Assembly: GCA_008012315.1 (NCBI GenBank)
Contig: SSEL01000064.1
Location: 1-47,753 of the forward strand
Length of the DNA: 47,753 nucleotides
Source: Rhodospirillaceae bacterium
GTDB taxonomy: Bacteria > Pseudomonadota > Alphaproteobacteria > Dongiales > Dongiaceae
Direction: 5' to 3'
A program made the position numbers and the translations under genes. Within the stretch, counting starts at the first letter, position 1. Each line of letters begins with the position of its first letter. Of the stretch, positions 24,387-32,800 are shown in pieces. Under the pieces are notes generated by a model that saw nothing but the letters and a program-made list of their open reading frames with translations, searched no databases and had not been told where the DNA came from.

Positions 24387-25250
24387 TCAGGCGAATTTGA
24401 TGGCGGCGAACCGGTCGATGCCTGCCAGCAAGGCGCGCAAGGCCGTCCGGCAGGGAACCGGCCGGCCGCTCGCCACGGCCTGCCGAAGCGCCTTTTCGGC
24501 CTGTCCCGGCGATAGCTGCGTGGCCGGCTCAGCAGCCTCGCCGTCCAGGCGCCACTGGATGAAATCCGCGAGGGGTTTCAGCTCTTCCGGCAAAGCTGGC
24601 GTCAGGGCCGCAAGAGGCTGTGTGATCTCGGCTGCTGCGGCGACGTCCCGGTCCTCGGTCACGGTCCCGTCCTCGCTCCTCACCTGCTCGCCCTCTTCCG
24701 TGAGAATCTGCCGCATCGGAATATCATGCGGCTGCGGATGGATCGTCGGCAGACGAAACATCGAGAAGCCGATACCGATGGCGCGCGCCGTCGCGCCGAA
24801 TTTCTCCAGCGTCCGGTCGAAGAAGCCGCCGCCATAGCCCAGGCGATACTGGTCATCGAAGGCGACGAAGGGTGCGATCAGGGTGCGCGGCTCGACCTCC
24901 TTGTCGGTCGCCGGGATCGGTATGTTCCACAGGCCGCGCGTCAGCGGCATGCCGCGGTTCCAGGGCCGGAAGGTCATTGGCTCGCCCAGCCGCAGCGCCA
25001 CGGGGAGGCAGATCTCGATGCCGAAATCATCGAGCTCCCGCATCAGCGGGCGCAGGTCGGGCTCGGCTTTCAGCGGCCAGTAGAAACTGATCGGCTGCGG
25101 CGCATGCAGCAAGATCGGCCGCAGCTCGGCGATCAGGGCCTTGGTCCAGGGATCGCGCAAGGTTGCTGGCACCGCGACCCTGGCCGCGATCACCTTTGCC
25201 CGCGCGGCCTTGCGCCATGTTCTGACGGTCGGCCAATCCATCGGTTCCAT
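24387..25250 (-). CDS. 5-formyltetrahydrofolate cyclo-ligase with C-terminal extension
   Basis: A 287-residue protein. Residues 1-195 are a 5-FTHF cyclo-ligase, which uses ATP to turn 5-formyl-THF into 5,10-methenyl-THF: PISFYWPLKAEPDLRPLM, CLPVAL, and the ATP/substrate motif DDQYRLGYGGGFFDRTLEKF are clear. The last 90 residues (from about VAAAAEITQPLAALTPALP) are not part of the normal enzyme of 180-200 residues and match nothing I know. ATG 25250 follows GGAAGGA; a TTG six codons upstream is less likely. It is the last of five genes in the cysJ-cysI-prx-metB operon (23-bp gap after metB), which suggests a link to methionine one-carbon supply. Confidence 0.85.
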   Translation of the reverse strand: MEPMDWPTVRTWRKAARAKVIAARVAVPATLRDPWTKALIAELRPILLHAPQPISFYWPLKAEPDLRPLMRELDDFGIEICLPVALRLGEPMTFRPWNRGMPLTRGLWNIPIPATDKEVEPRTLIAPFVAFDDQYRLGYGGGFFDRTLEKFGATARAIGIGFSMFRLPTIHPQPHDIPMRQILTEEGEQVRSEDGTVTEDRDVAAAAEITQPLAALTPALPEELKPLADFIQWRLDGEAAEPATQLSPGQAEKALRQAVASGRPVPCRTALRALLAGIDRFAAIKFA

Positions 25251-25273
25251 CGACACGTTTCCTTCCAACCTGC

Positions 25274-26434
25274 TTAATGGGCAACCGCCGTCAGTGCGCG
25301 ATCGAGATCGAGCAGCAGATCATCTTCGCCCTCAAGACCGATCGACAGCCGCAGCAGGCTGTCGCTGATGCCGGCCGCCCGCCGCGCCTCCGCACCCATG
25401 CTGACATGGGTCATGGTGGCGGGATGGGCGACCAGGCTTTCGACCCCGCCCAGAGATTCCGCCAAAGTGAAGACCTGCACGGATTCGACGAAGCGGGCAA
25501 CTTCCTTGCGGCCGCCGGCCAGCTCGAAGCTCAGCATGGCGCCGAAGCCGCGCTGCTGGTCCCGCGCCAGCTGGTGATTGGGATGCGTGCGCAGGCCGGG
25601 ATAATGAACCTGCTGCACGAAGCGATGGCCTTGCAGGAACGAGGCGATGACGCCCGCCGTCTTCTGCTGGCGCTCGATACGGGGAAAGAGCGAGCGGATG
25701 CCGCGCAGGGTCAGGTAGGAATCGAAAGGCGCCCCGCACAATCCCGCGATATTGGACCAGTCGACGAGAAGCTGCAGGTCGTCCTTGTTGGCGGCGACCA
25801 CAGCGCCGCCCACCATATCCGAATGGCCGTTGAGATATTTGGTGGTGGAATGCACCACGAAGTCGGCGCCGAGGGCCAGCGGCTGCTGCAAAGCCGGCGA
25901 CAGGAACGTATTGTCAACCGCCACTTTCGCATCGATCGATCGCGCCAGGTTGCTGATGGCGCGGATATCGACGATCCGCATCAGCGGATTGCTGGGGGTT
26001 TCGATCCAGACCAGCGCCGGTGTCCGATCGAAAGCCGCTTTCACCGCCTGCTGGTTTGAAAAATCGACGAAAGCCAGGTCGAACTGGCGCTTGGCGTGGC
26101 GGGCGGCGAGAAGCCGGTAACTGCCGCCATAGCAATCATGCGGCGCGATCACCAGATCGCCGGGTTCGAGCCCCGCCAGGATCAAATCCACCGCCGCCAT
26201 GCCACTGGCGGTGATGACGGCCCCCACGCCGCCTTCCAGCTTCGCGATGGTATCCGCCAGCATATCCCGCGTCGGATTGGCCGACCGGCTGTAATCGTAA
26301 CGCCCGCCTTGTTCGAATCCCTGGAAGGCGAAGGTGCTGGAAAGATAGATCGGCGGCGTGACCGACCGATAGGCGGGATCCGTGGCGATGCCATTGGCAG
26401 CGGCAATGGTTTGCGGTGCCTTGCGCTCCGGCAT
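25274..26434 (-). CDS. metB: Cystathionine gamma-synthase / O-succinylhomoserine sulfhydrylase
   Basis: A 386-residue PLP enzyme of the Cys/Met-metabolism family. Motifs: PPIYLSSTFAFQGF, DYSRSANPTRD, IAPHDCYGGSYRL, VDNTFLSPALQQPLALGADF, the PLP Lys199 in HSTTKYLNGHSD, and the C-terminal TLAESLGGVESL. The HDCYGGSYR and NGHSD versions are very close to E. coli MetB, so gamma-replacement on an activated homoserine is expected, with cysteine (to cystathionine) or directly with sulfide. Because it is in the operon of sulfite reductase, direct sulfhydrylation of the MetZ type is a real alternative. Gaps are 36 bp to the peroxiredoxin gene and 23 bp to the folate gene. Confidence 0.88.
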   Translation of the reverse strand: MPERKAPQTIAAANGIATDPAYRSVTPPIYLSSTFAFQGFEQGGRYDYSRSANPTRDMLADTIAKLEGGVGAVITASGMAAVDLILAGLEPGDLVIAPHDCYGGSYRLLAARHAKRQFDLAFVDFSNQQAVKAAFDRTPALVWIETPSNPLMRIVDIRAISNLARSIDAKVAVDNTFLSPALQQPLALGADFVVHSTTKYLNGHSDMVGGAVVAANKDDLQLLVDWSNIAGLCGAPFDSYLTLRGIRSLFPRIERQQKTAGVIASFLQGHRFVQQVHYPGLRTHPNHQLARDQQRGFGAMLSFELAGGRKEVARFVESVQVFTLAESLGGVESLVAHPATMTHVSMGAEARRAAGISDSLLRLSIGLEGEDDLLLDLDRALTAVAH

Positions 26435-26470
26435 ATTAACCTCCCCGATTTGACGCTCGTGTGGCCGGCC

Positions 26471-27097
26471 TTAAGGCTGGACGATCCGCAGATAGGGCTT
26501 CAACTCGGTCCAGCCTTGCGGGAAATGCTCACGCGCCTGCTGGTTGGTCAGGCTGGGGGAGATGATCGCCGGCTTGCCCGGCTGCCAGTTCACCGGTGTC
26601 GCCACCTTCTTGCGGTCGGTCAGTTGCAGGCTGTCGATCGAGCGCAGGATTTCGTTGAAATTACGGCCGGTGCTCGGTGGATAGGTGAGGATGAGGCGGA
26701 TCTTCTTCTTCGGATCGATGACGAAGACCGCACGGACCGTCACCGACGGATCGCTTTCCGGATGCACCATGCCGTAGAGATTGGCCACGCGGCGATCCGC
26801 ATCGGCCAGTAGCGGAAAGTTCAGCGCATGGCCCTGGGTCTCGGCAATATCCTTGTCCCACAGATGATGCGCCTCGAGCGGATCGACCGACAGGCCGAGC
26901 GGCTTGATATTGCGTGCTTTCCATTCCGCATCCAGGCGCGCGACCTCGCCGAGTTCCGTGGTGCAGACCGGCGTGAAATTCTTCGGGTGGCTGAAGAACA
27001 GGCCCCAGCTATCGCCGAGCCAGTCATGGAACCGGATCTGACCCTGTGTGCTCTGCTGTTCGAAATCGGGGGCGATTTGCCCCAGTAACAAAGACAT
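26471..27097 (-). CDS. 1-Cys peroxiredoxin (Prx6 subfamily)
   Basis: A 208-residue peroxidase that reduces H2O2 and organic hydroperoxides with a single active Cys. The start SLLLGQIAPDFEQQSTQGQI leads to the catalytic motif FTPVCTTELG with Cys45, then the Prx6-type C-terminal extension TPVNWQPGKPAIISPSLTNQ. No second Cys at the usual resolving position is visible. AGAGGAACAG directly before ATG 27097 supports this start; the frame stays open far upstream in another gene. It lies between cysI and metB in the operon, with gaps of 31 and 36 bp. A role in protecting the oxygen-sensitive sulfite reductase, or reduction of sulfur-derived peroxides, is only inferred. Confidence 0.92.
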   Translation of the reverse strand: MSLLLGQIAPDFEQQSTQGQIRFHDWLGDSWGLFFSHPKNFTPVCTTELGEVARLDAEWKARNIKPLGLSVDPLEAHHLWDKDIAETQGHALNFPLLADADRRVANLYGMVHPESDPSVTVRAVFVIDPKKKIRLILTYPPSTGRNFNEILRSIDSLQLTDRKKVATPVNWQPGKPAIISPSLTNQQAREHFPQGWTELKPYLRIVQP

Positions 27098-27128
27098 CTG
27101 TTCCTCTCTATGTGGCTGACGGTTGGCA

Positions 27129-28883
27129 TCAATCGTTGAAGTAACGGCCTTCCTTGACCTCGGGCACATAGCCGGCGCGGATGACGAAATCGCCGAAGTG
27201 CTCATCCGCGGTTCGCTCGGTGGCATAATGCCCTATGATCTTGTCCAGCGCCGCGAGGATCTCCGCCTCGCCGGCATTATCCAGATACATCTTGTTGAGG
27301 CGCTGGCCGTGGAAACCGCCGCCGAGATAGACATTGTATTTTCCCGGTGCACGGCCGGTGAATCCGATCTCGGCGATATAGGGGCGCGAACAGCCATTGG
27401 GACAGCCGCTCATGCGGATGGTGATCGGCTCGTCCTGCAGGCCGTGCCTGGCGAGGATCGTTTCGATCCGGGTCAGGAGATCCGGCAGGTATCGCTCGCT
27501 CTCAGCCATGGCGAGGCCGCAGGTCGGCAAGGCGACGCAGGCGATGGAATTCAGCCGCAAGCCGCTCAGCGCATTGGCGCCGTCGAGATGATATTGCCGC
27601 AGGATCTGCTCGATCGCCGCTTTGTCCTCGGCCGCGATACCGGCGATGATGAGGTTCTGATTGGGCGTCACCCGGAAGGTGCCGCGATGCTGTCGGGCTA
27701 TCTCCCGCAGGCCATCCATCAGCGCCCGGTCCGGCCGGTTGACGATGCGCCCGTTTTCGATGAAGAGCGTGAAATGGCTGCGTCCGCTCTCATCTGTCGT
27801 CCAGCCGAAGCTGTCGCCATTCGTGGTGAACTGGAACGGTCGCGCCGGCTCCAGCGCAAAGCCGAGCCGCGCTTCGATCGCCGCCTTGATCCAATCCAGG
27901 CCCTTGTCGTCGATCGTGTATTTGAACCTGGCCCGCGCGCGGTCGCGCCGGTCGCCATAGTCCCGCTGCACACCCATGACGGCATCGGCAGTGGCCAAGA
28001 CCTTGTCGGCCGGCACATAGCCGATCACATCGGCGAGGCGCGGATAGGTCGTGGCGCTCTGGTCGGAACGACCCATGCCGCCGCCGATCGCGACATTGAA
28101 ACCTTCCAGCCCGGCCCGTCCCTGTCCCGCCGACCCGCCGATCGCGATGAAGCCGAGATCCTGGGCATAGACATCGATATCGTTCACCGGCGGGATGACG
28201 AAGCCGATCTTGAATTTGCGCGGCATATAGGTCGCGCCATAGAACGGCTCCTCAGGTTCCGATGTCGCCACCCGCTCCTCGTCGTACCAGATCTCGTGAT
28301 AGGCCCGCATCCGGGGGATGGCGTGGTCGCTGGCGCGCCGGGCGAGATCGTAGACATCGGCGTGAAGCCGCGACAAAGCTGGATTGACCGAGCACATGAC
28401 GCCGCGCGCATCATCGCCGCAAGCAGATACGGTATCGAGCAATGCCGTGTGCAGCCCCTGGATCGTCGCCTTGAGATCGCGCTTCAGGATCCAGTGAAAC
28501 TGGAAGGTCTGCCGGGTGGTGAGGCGCAAGGTTTCCTTGCCATGGGCCCGTGCCAGTTCATCCAGCTTCAACCACTGCTCCGGCGTGCAGACGCCGCCGG
28601 CCAGACGGACCCGCACCATGAATTGAAAGGCCGGTTCCAGCTTCTGTCGCCGCCGCTCGTCGCGCAGGTCGCGGTCATCCTGCTGATAGATGCCGTGGAA
28701 CTTCATCAACTTGGTATCGTCGGCCGCCACCGCGCCGGTCAGGCGGTCCAGCAAACCGAGCGCGATCGTGCCGCGCAATTGATCGCTGCTCGCCTTCAGC
28801 CGCTCATCGGGGCTGAGGGCCGAGACCGGCTGCGACAGGTCGCGGCTGCGGTCGGTATGGGGATAGAGGGCGGTTTCGCTCAT
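27129..28883 (-). CDS. cysI: Sulfite reductase (NADPH) hemoprotein, beta subunit
   Basis: A 584-residue subunit that reduces sulfite to sulfide at a siroheme coupled to a [4Fe-4S] cluster. The two ferredoxin-like halves are seen in TLRLTTRQTFQFHWILKRDL and TFRVTPNQNLIIAGI. The cluster/siroheme cysteines follow the CysI pattern: Cys449-X5-Cys455 (CVALPTC) and Cys494-X3-Cys498 (SGCPNGCSRPY). Length and motifs match NADPH-dependent CysI rather than ferredoxin-type SiR. It follows cysJ by 24 bp and precedes the peroxiredoxin gene by 31 bp. Confidence 0.96.
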   Translation of the reverse strand: MSETALYPHTDRSRDLSQPVSALSPDERLKASSDQLRGTIALGLLDRLTGAVAADDTKLMKFHGIYQQDDRDLRDERRRQKLEPAFQFMVRVRLAGGVCTPEQWLKLDELARAHGKETLRLTTRQTFQFHWILKRDLKATIQGLHTALLDTVSACGDDARGVMCSVNPALSRLHADVYDLARRASDHAIPRMRAYHEIWYDEERVATSEPEEPFYGATYMPRKFKIGFVIPPVNDIDVYAQDLGFIAIGGSAGQGRAGLEGFNVAIGGGMGRSDQSATTYPRLADVIGYVPADKVLATADAVMGVQRDYGDRRDRARARFKYTIDDKGLDWIKAAIEARLGFALEPARPFQFTTNGDSFGWTTDESGRSHFTLFIENGRIVNRPDRALMDGLREIARQHRGTFRVTPNQNLIIAGIAAEDKAAIEQILRQYHLDGANALSGLRLNSIACVALPTCGLAMAESERYLPDLLTRIETILARHGLQDEPITIRMSGCPNGCSRPYIAEIGFTGRAPGKYNVYLGGGFHGQRLNKMYLDNAGEAEILAALDKIIGHYATERTADEHFGDFVIRAGYVPEVKEGRYFND

Positions 28884-28907
28884 CGGCGCACCTCAAGGGA
28901 TATCGTA

Positions 28908-30842
28908 TTAATACACATCGCGCTGGTAACGTTCGTCACGCTGCAGGCCGCGCAGGTAATCCGCCGCTACAGCAGGCGCGAGATCGCCCTGCTTCTCGAC
29001 AATGGTGGTCAGTGCCTGGTGGACATCCGGGGCCATGTTCGCCGCATCGCCGCAGACATAGATATTCGCGCCCTCTTCCAGCCAGGCATAAATATCCGCC
29101 GCGTTTTCCAGCAGGCGCTGCTGCACGTATTCCTTGGTTCCAGTATCGCGGGAGAACGCCACATCCATCCGCGTCAGCACCTCGTCCTTCATCAGGCGCT
29201 GCCATTCGGTCTGATAGAGAAAATCGCTGCGGAAATTGCGGTCGCCGAAGACCAGCCAGCTCGGGCCGCCGGTGCCGAGCACTTCGCGTTCCTGGAGGAA
29301 GGCGCGATAGGGTGCCACACCCGTCCCGGCGCCGATCATGATGATCGGCCGGTCGTCCTGCGGCAGGCGAAAATGCGGATTGGCGTGCACATAGACCGGC
29401 AGTACCGCCTCCGGCGCCGCCCGGTCGGCGAGATGACCGGAGGCGACACCGCTACGTCGGTCGCCATGCAGGTCATAGCGCACGACCGACACCGTCAGAT
29501 GCGCTTCCTCGGGTGCCGCCGCCAGGCTGGAGGCGATCGAATACAGCCGTGGCTGCAAGGGACGCAACCCGGCGACGACTTGCTGGGCATCGAGACCGGC
29601 AACCGGGAAGCGCCGGATGATGTCGATGATCTGGTGGCTGCGCAGGAAGGTGCTGCGTTCTTCTGTCTGCTCCACCGTCTGCAACCGCGCGAGCTCGGCG
29701 GCGCCGCTGAGCTTGGCCCAGTGGTCGAGGAAACGCGGCGTGGCGGTGGTGATTTCGAGATGCCGTGTCAGGGCTTCCGCCAGGGTGGTCTCGCTTGCCT
29801 TGAGGGTCAGCGGCGTGGCGCCGTCCAGCGCCAGCTTCGCCATGACCTCATCGACGAGTGCGGGATCGTTGGTTGGCAGCACGCCCAGGGCATCGCCCGG
29901 CTGATAGTTGAGATCCGAGCCGGAGAGCGAGATCTCGACATGCCGGATTTCCTTGCTGGATCCGCGCCCCGACAGAACGATATTCTCGATGACGGCGGCC
30001 TGGAACGGATGCTGCTTGTCGAAACCGCGTGCCGCCGCAGCCGCCAGGGCCGGCGCCTGTGTCGGTGACAACGCGACACCAGACGGCACCGACGCGGCTG
30101 ACGCTTTCGCCACATCCGCGGTGAGCTTGGCCAGCACGGCGCTCCGCCAGGCCATGGCCGGCTCCTCGAAATCGATATCACAATCGACCCGGTCGAGCAG
30201 CCGCTCGGCGCCCAGTTCCTCGAACCGCCGGTCCAGCTTCTTGCCGGCCTCGCAGAAAAATTCGTAAGCGGAATCGCCCAGCGCCAGAACGGCGAAACGC
30301 AGATCCGGCAAGGGCGGCGCCTTGCGCCCTTCCATGAATTCGAAGAAGCCGGCGGCGCGCTGCGGCGGATCGCCTTCGCCGTAAGTGCTGGTGATCATCA
30401 GCAGATCCTGCTCGCCTTTCAGCAAACGCGGCTTGTAATCGGCCATGTCGGTGACGACCGGCGACAGGCCGGCCTCGCGCGCCTGGTCGGCCAGGCCCTG
30501 CGCCAGGGCTTCGCAATTGCCTGACTCGGTGCCGTAGAGGATCGTCAGCTTGCGTGCACCGGCGGCAGTCTGCGCCGCCGACATCGTCGCCGCCGCCGTT
30601 GCCGATGCCTCGGTGAGGTTGAGCGGCAGCGCCAACCCGCCGGCCGCATTGGCCGCCCCGGCCAGATAGCCGCTGACCCACAATGCCTGGGCCGGCGACA
30701 GGCCCGCCGTCAGCTCGCGCAGCTGCGAGCATTGCACCGCCGTCAGGCCGTAGCCTGGGCCGTTGCTGGGGTTGAAATCTTGCTGGTTCTGCTCGCCTTG
30801 GCCGCCGGATGTCTTCAATGGCGGTCGAACCACGGAATTCAT
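28908..30842 (-). CDS. cysJ: Sulfite reductase (NADPH) flavoprotein, alpha subunit
   Basis: A 644-residue diflavin reductase that passes electrons from NADPH through FAD and FMN to CysI. Order: a 90-residue N-terminal part with LTAVQCSQLRELTAGLSPAQ, flavodoxin domain from about 98 (TILYGTESGNCEALAQGLAD, ITSTYGEGDPP), FAD domain (RLYSIASS near 432) and NADPH domain (MIGAGTGVAPYRAFLQ near 502; YVCGDAANMAPDV), ending with the invariant-type aromatic YQRDVY. GGAG eight bases before ATG 30842 supports the start. It is the first gene of the five-gene operon and divergent from a LysR regulator. Confidence 0.95.
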   Translation of the reverse strand: MNSVVRPPLKTSGGQGEQNQQDFNPSNGPGYGLTAVQCSQLRELTAGLSPAQALWVSGYLAGAANAAGGLALPLNLTEASATAAATMSAAQTAAGARKLTILYGTESGNCEALAQGLADQAREAGLSPVVTDMADYKPRLLKGEQDLLMITSTYGEGDPPQRAAGFFEFMEGRKAPPLPDLRFAVLALGDSAYEFFCEAGKKLDRRFEELGAERLLDRVDCDIDFEEPAMAWRSAVLAKLTADVAKASAASVPSGVALSPTQAPALAAAAARGFDKQHPFQAAVIENIVLSGRGSSKEIRHVEISLSGSDLNYQPGDALGVLPTNDPALVDEVMAKLALDGATPLTLKASETTLAEALTRHLEITTATPRFLDHWAKLSGAAELARLQTVEQTEERSTFLRSHQIIDIIRRFPVAGLDAQQVVAGLRPLQPRLYSIASSLAAAPEEAHLTVSVVRYDLHGDRRSGVASGHLADRAAPEAVLPVYVHANPHFRLPQDDRPIIMIGAGTGVAPYRAFLQEREVLGTGGPSWLVFGDRNFRSDFLYQTEWQRLMKDEVLTRMDVAFSRDTGTKEYVQQRLLENAADIYAWLEEGANIYVCGDAANMAPDVHQALTTIVEKQGDLAPAVAADYLRGLQRDERYQRDVY

Positions 30843-30927
30843 AACAAGTTCTCCACAACATCAGTGTGGTAAGCCACCTTCTATGTAGAAGTTTCCCCCC
30901 GGAATTCGATGCAGACAAGCGAATGTT

Positions 30928-30946
30928 ATTGCAATTTGTCGGCAAT
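30928..30946. promoter_or_regulatory. LysR-type binding site candidate between cysJ and the LysR gene
   Basis: ATTGC-N9-GCAAT is a perfect interrupted palindrome of the T-N11-A type that LysR regulators bind, 18 bp before the LysR start codon and about 85 bp before cysJ. A second short palindrome TTGATATCAA lies at 30951-30960. Confidence 0.5.
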
Positions 30947-30963
30947 CATTTTGATATCAAGCG

Positions 30964-31812
30964 ATGGATATCAATCTCGCTCGGACTTTTCTGGAAGTGG
31001 TGGCCAGCGGCAGCTTCGTCACCGCCGCCGAGCGGCTGAACCTGACCCAGACCGCCGTCAGCGCCCGGATCCGTACCCTGGAGGAGCAGCTCGGCCGGCG
31101 GCTTTTCGTCCGCAACAAGGCCGGCGCCCGCCTCACCCCCTCGGGCCAGCAGTTCCGCCGCTACGCGACCGGCCTCATCCAGATGTGGGAGCGCGCTCGC
31201 CAGCAGGTCGCCTTGCCGCCCGGCCGCGCCGCGGTGATGAGCGTCGGCGCGGAGCTCAGCCTGTGGAGCCCGCTGCTGTCCGACTGGCTGATCTGGATGC
31301 GCCAGGAAAGCCCCAACATCGCCTTGCATGCCGAGGTCGATACGCCGCAGCGGCTACTCGACCGGGTGCAGGACGGTGCCCTCGATCTCGCTTTGCTCTA
31401 CAGCCCGGAACAGCGGCCCGAACTGGTGATCGAATTGCTGATCGAGGAGCAATTGGTGCTGGTCAGCACGGAACAGCAATCGGGACAGCAGCCGCGGCTG
31501 GACGACTATATCTATGTCGATTGGGGCGCCACCTTCGCCGCCAATCACCAGGTCGCCTTTCCCGAGCTCAGCAACCCGGCGGTCTTCGTCACGCTAGGTC
31601 CGCTCGCCCTCACCTATCTGCTGACGGTCGGCGGCACCGGCTATTTCCGGATGAGCGCCGTACAGCAATACCTCGCCAGCGGCCGGCTCCATCGCGTGCC
31701 GCAGGCGCCGGTCTTCTCGCATTCGGTCTATCTCGTCTATTCGACGCGCGGCGAAGGCGATCTCATCGATCGCATCCGCGAAGGCCTGCGCGATTGCGCG
31801 TCCCGGGACTGA
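30964..31812 (+). CDS. LysR family transcriptional regulator, divergent from cysJ
   Basis: A 282-residue LysR protein. The N-terminal helix-turn-helix (ARTFLEVVASGSFVTAAERL, LNLTQTAVSARIRTLEEQLG, RRLFVRNKAG) is canonical; the effector domain follows from about residue 90 (AVMSVGAELSLWSPLLSDWL). It is shorter than CysB (about 324 residues) and does not look like it in the effector domain. Divergence from cysJ with a LysR-type site between them suggests control of the sulfite-reductase operon, perhaps by a sulfur or redox signal. The 3' end is 22 bp from the convergent TetR gene. Confidence 0.9.
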   Translation: MDINLARTFLEVVASGSFVTAAERLNLTQTAVSARIRTLEEQLGRRLFVRNKAGARLTPSGQQFRRYATGLIQMWERARQQVALPPGRAAVMSVGAELSLWSPLLSDWLIWMRQESPNIALHAEVDTPQRLLDRVQDGALDLALLYSPEQRPELVIELLIEEQLVLVSTEQQSGQQPRLDDYIYVDWGATFAANHQVAFPELSNPAVFVTLGPLALTYLLTVGGTGYFRMSAVQQYLASGRLHRVPQAPVFSHSVYLVYSTRGEGDLIDRIREGLRDCASRD

Positions 31813-31834
31813 CATTCGTTCATCGTGCTTATCC

Positions 31835-32416
31835 TTATTGAGCCGTGCCGGTGATCGACCGCGCCATGCTGCGCAGGATATCGGCCGACAAGGTTTCATC
31901 CTCGACGGCGCGCGCCAGCACCATGGCGCCGACCATGCCGGCCAGGGCCACCATCGCCTGCTCCCGCTTCGCCGTTGCCGAGCGGCCGGGCAGCAAGCCG
32001 GCGAGCCGGTCGATCATGCCTTTGGCGCCGGCGGTCACCGCGCGGCGGACGGCGCCGCCCTGGCGCCCGGCCTCGCTGGCCAGAGCCGGCAGCACGCAGC
32101 CTTTGCCGGGATTGTCGCGATGGGCGGTTGAGAGATAAGGCGTCACCAGCGCCTCCAGCGCCGCGCTGCCGGTTTTTCCCGTGGCGGCCCATCGCGCCCA
32201 ATCCGCCAGCGACGCTTCCATCGCCCGGGCGCAAGCCTCCGCCGCCAGATCCTCCTTGGAGGCGAAATGGCCATAAAAGCCGCCATGGGTCATGCCCGCA
32301 CTTTTCATCAGATCGGCCACGCCGATCCCGTCGAACCCCTTTTCACGAAACAGCCTGGCCGCCGTTTCGACGATCCGCGCGCGGTTGGCCGTGGCCTGTT
32401 CCCTGCTGACTTTCAT
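31835..32416 (-). CDS. TetR/AcrR family transcriptional regulator
   Basis: A 193-residue repressor. The N-terminal HTH is clear: ANRARIVETAARLFREKGFD, GIGVADLMKSAGMTHGGFYG, HFASKEDLAAEACARA. The ligand-binding part (60-193) includes NPGKGCVLPALASEAGRQ, as found in the subgroup with a LmrA/YxaF-like C-terminal region. A perfect palindrome 36-55 bp before its start (32452-32471) is a likely autoregulatory operator. No efflux pump or enzyme gene shares that promoter region in this window; the spacer behind it holds repeats only, so its target is unknown. Confidence 0.9.
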   Translation of the reverse strand: MKVSREQATANRARIVETAARLFREKGFDGIGVADLMKSAGMTHGGFYGHFASKEDLAAEACARAMEASLADWARWAATGKTGSAALEALVTPYLSTAHRDNPGKGCVLPALASEAGRQGGAVRRAVTAGAKGMIDRLAGLLPGRSATAKREQAMVALAGMVGAMVLARAVEDETLSADILRSMARSITGTAQ

Positions 32417-32451
32417 GGCGATCTCCTCTCACCCGATTCTCGCGCGCAAGA

Positions 32452-32471
32452 TATATGATGTCCATCATATA
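32452..32471. promoter_or_regulatory. TetR operator candidate
   Basis: TATATGATG-tc-CATCATATA is a perfect 9-bp inverted repeat with a 2-bp centre, 36 bp before the ATG of the TetR-family gene. Its AT-richness and position over the presumed promoter fit an autoregulatory operator. Confidence 0.65.
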
Positions 32472-32628
32472 ATTTCAGGCGACGAAGATGGCATGCGGGA
32501 GATATTGGCTATTGCGCGAACTGATTGACGACCATGTTGCCCGTCATCGCATGACGCCAATCACAAATAAGAAGGTTGTCATCAACCCCATTGCGAATAC
32601 GCATCGCACCATGATCGCAACAAACTCG

Positions 32629-32656
32629 TTGTCACTCTCGGACTTGATCCGAGGGG
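32629..32656. repeat. Repeat A copy (forward orientation)
   Basis: TTGTCACTCTCGGACTTGAT then CCGAGGGG; the left arm has one change (CTCTCGG). Inverted pair with 32710-32742. Confidence 0.7.
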
Positions 32657-32709
32657 TGCAGGATGGTGTTGCCGACTTGAACAACAGCGCCGCTATTCTT
32701 CAGCCGCCA

Positions 32710-32742
32710 CGATGGACCCTCGGATCAAGTCCGAGGGTGCCA
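32710..32742. repeat. Repeat A copy (reverse orientation)
   Basis: CGATGGACCCTCGGATCAAG then TCCGAGGGTGCCA. Lies about 60 bp after the stop of the ECF42 sigma factor gene; both copies fill the 384-bp spacer between the TetR and sigma genes, where no gene is seen. Confidence 0.75.
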
Positions 32743-32800
32743 AACGAGAGTGTCATTGATGCCCTGCAATGACGGTGGCAATATCGCCACTCCACGCGCC

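Noticed and set aside
27123..30068. A 981-codon open frame on the plus strand
   Set aside because: It is antisense to cysI and cysJ, whose motifs are unmistakable, and arises from the codon bias of high-GC genes. No family features or ribosome-binding site.
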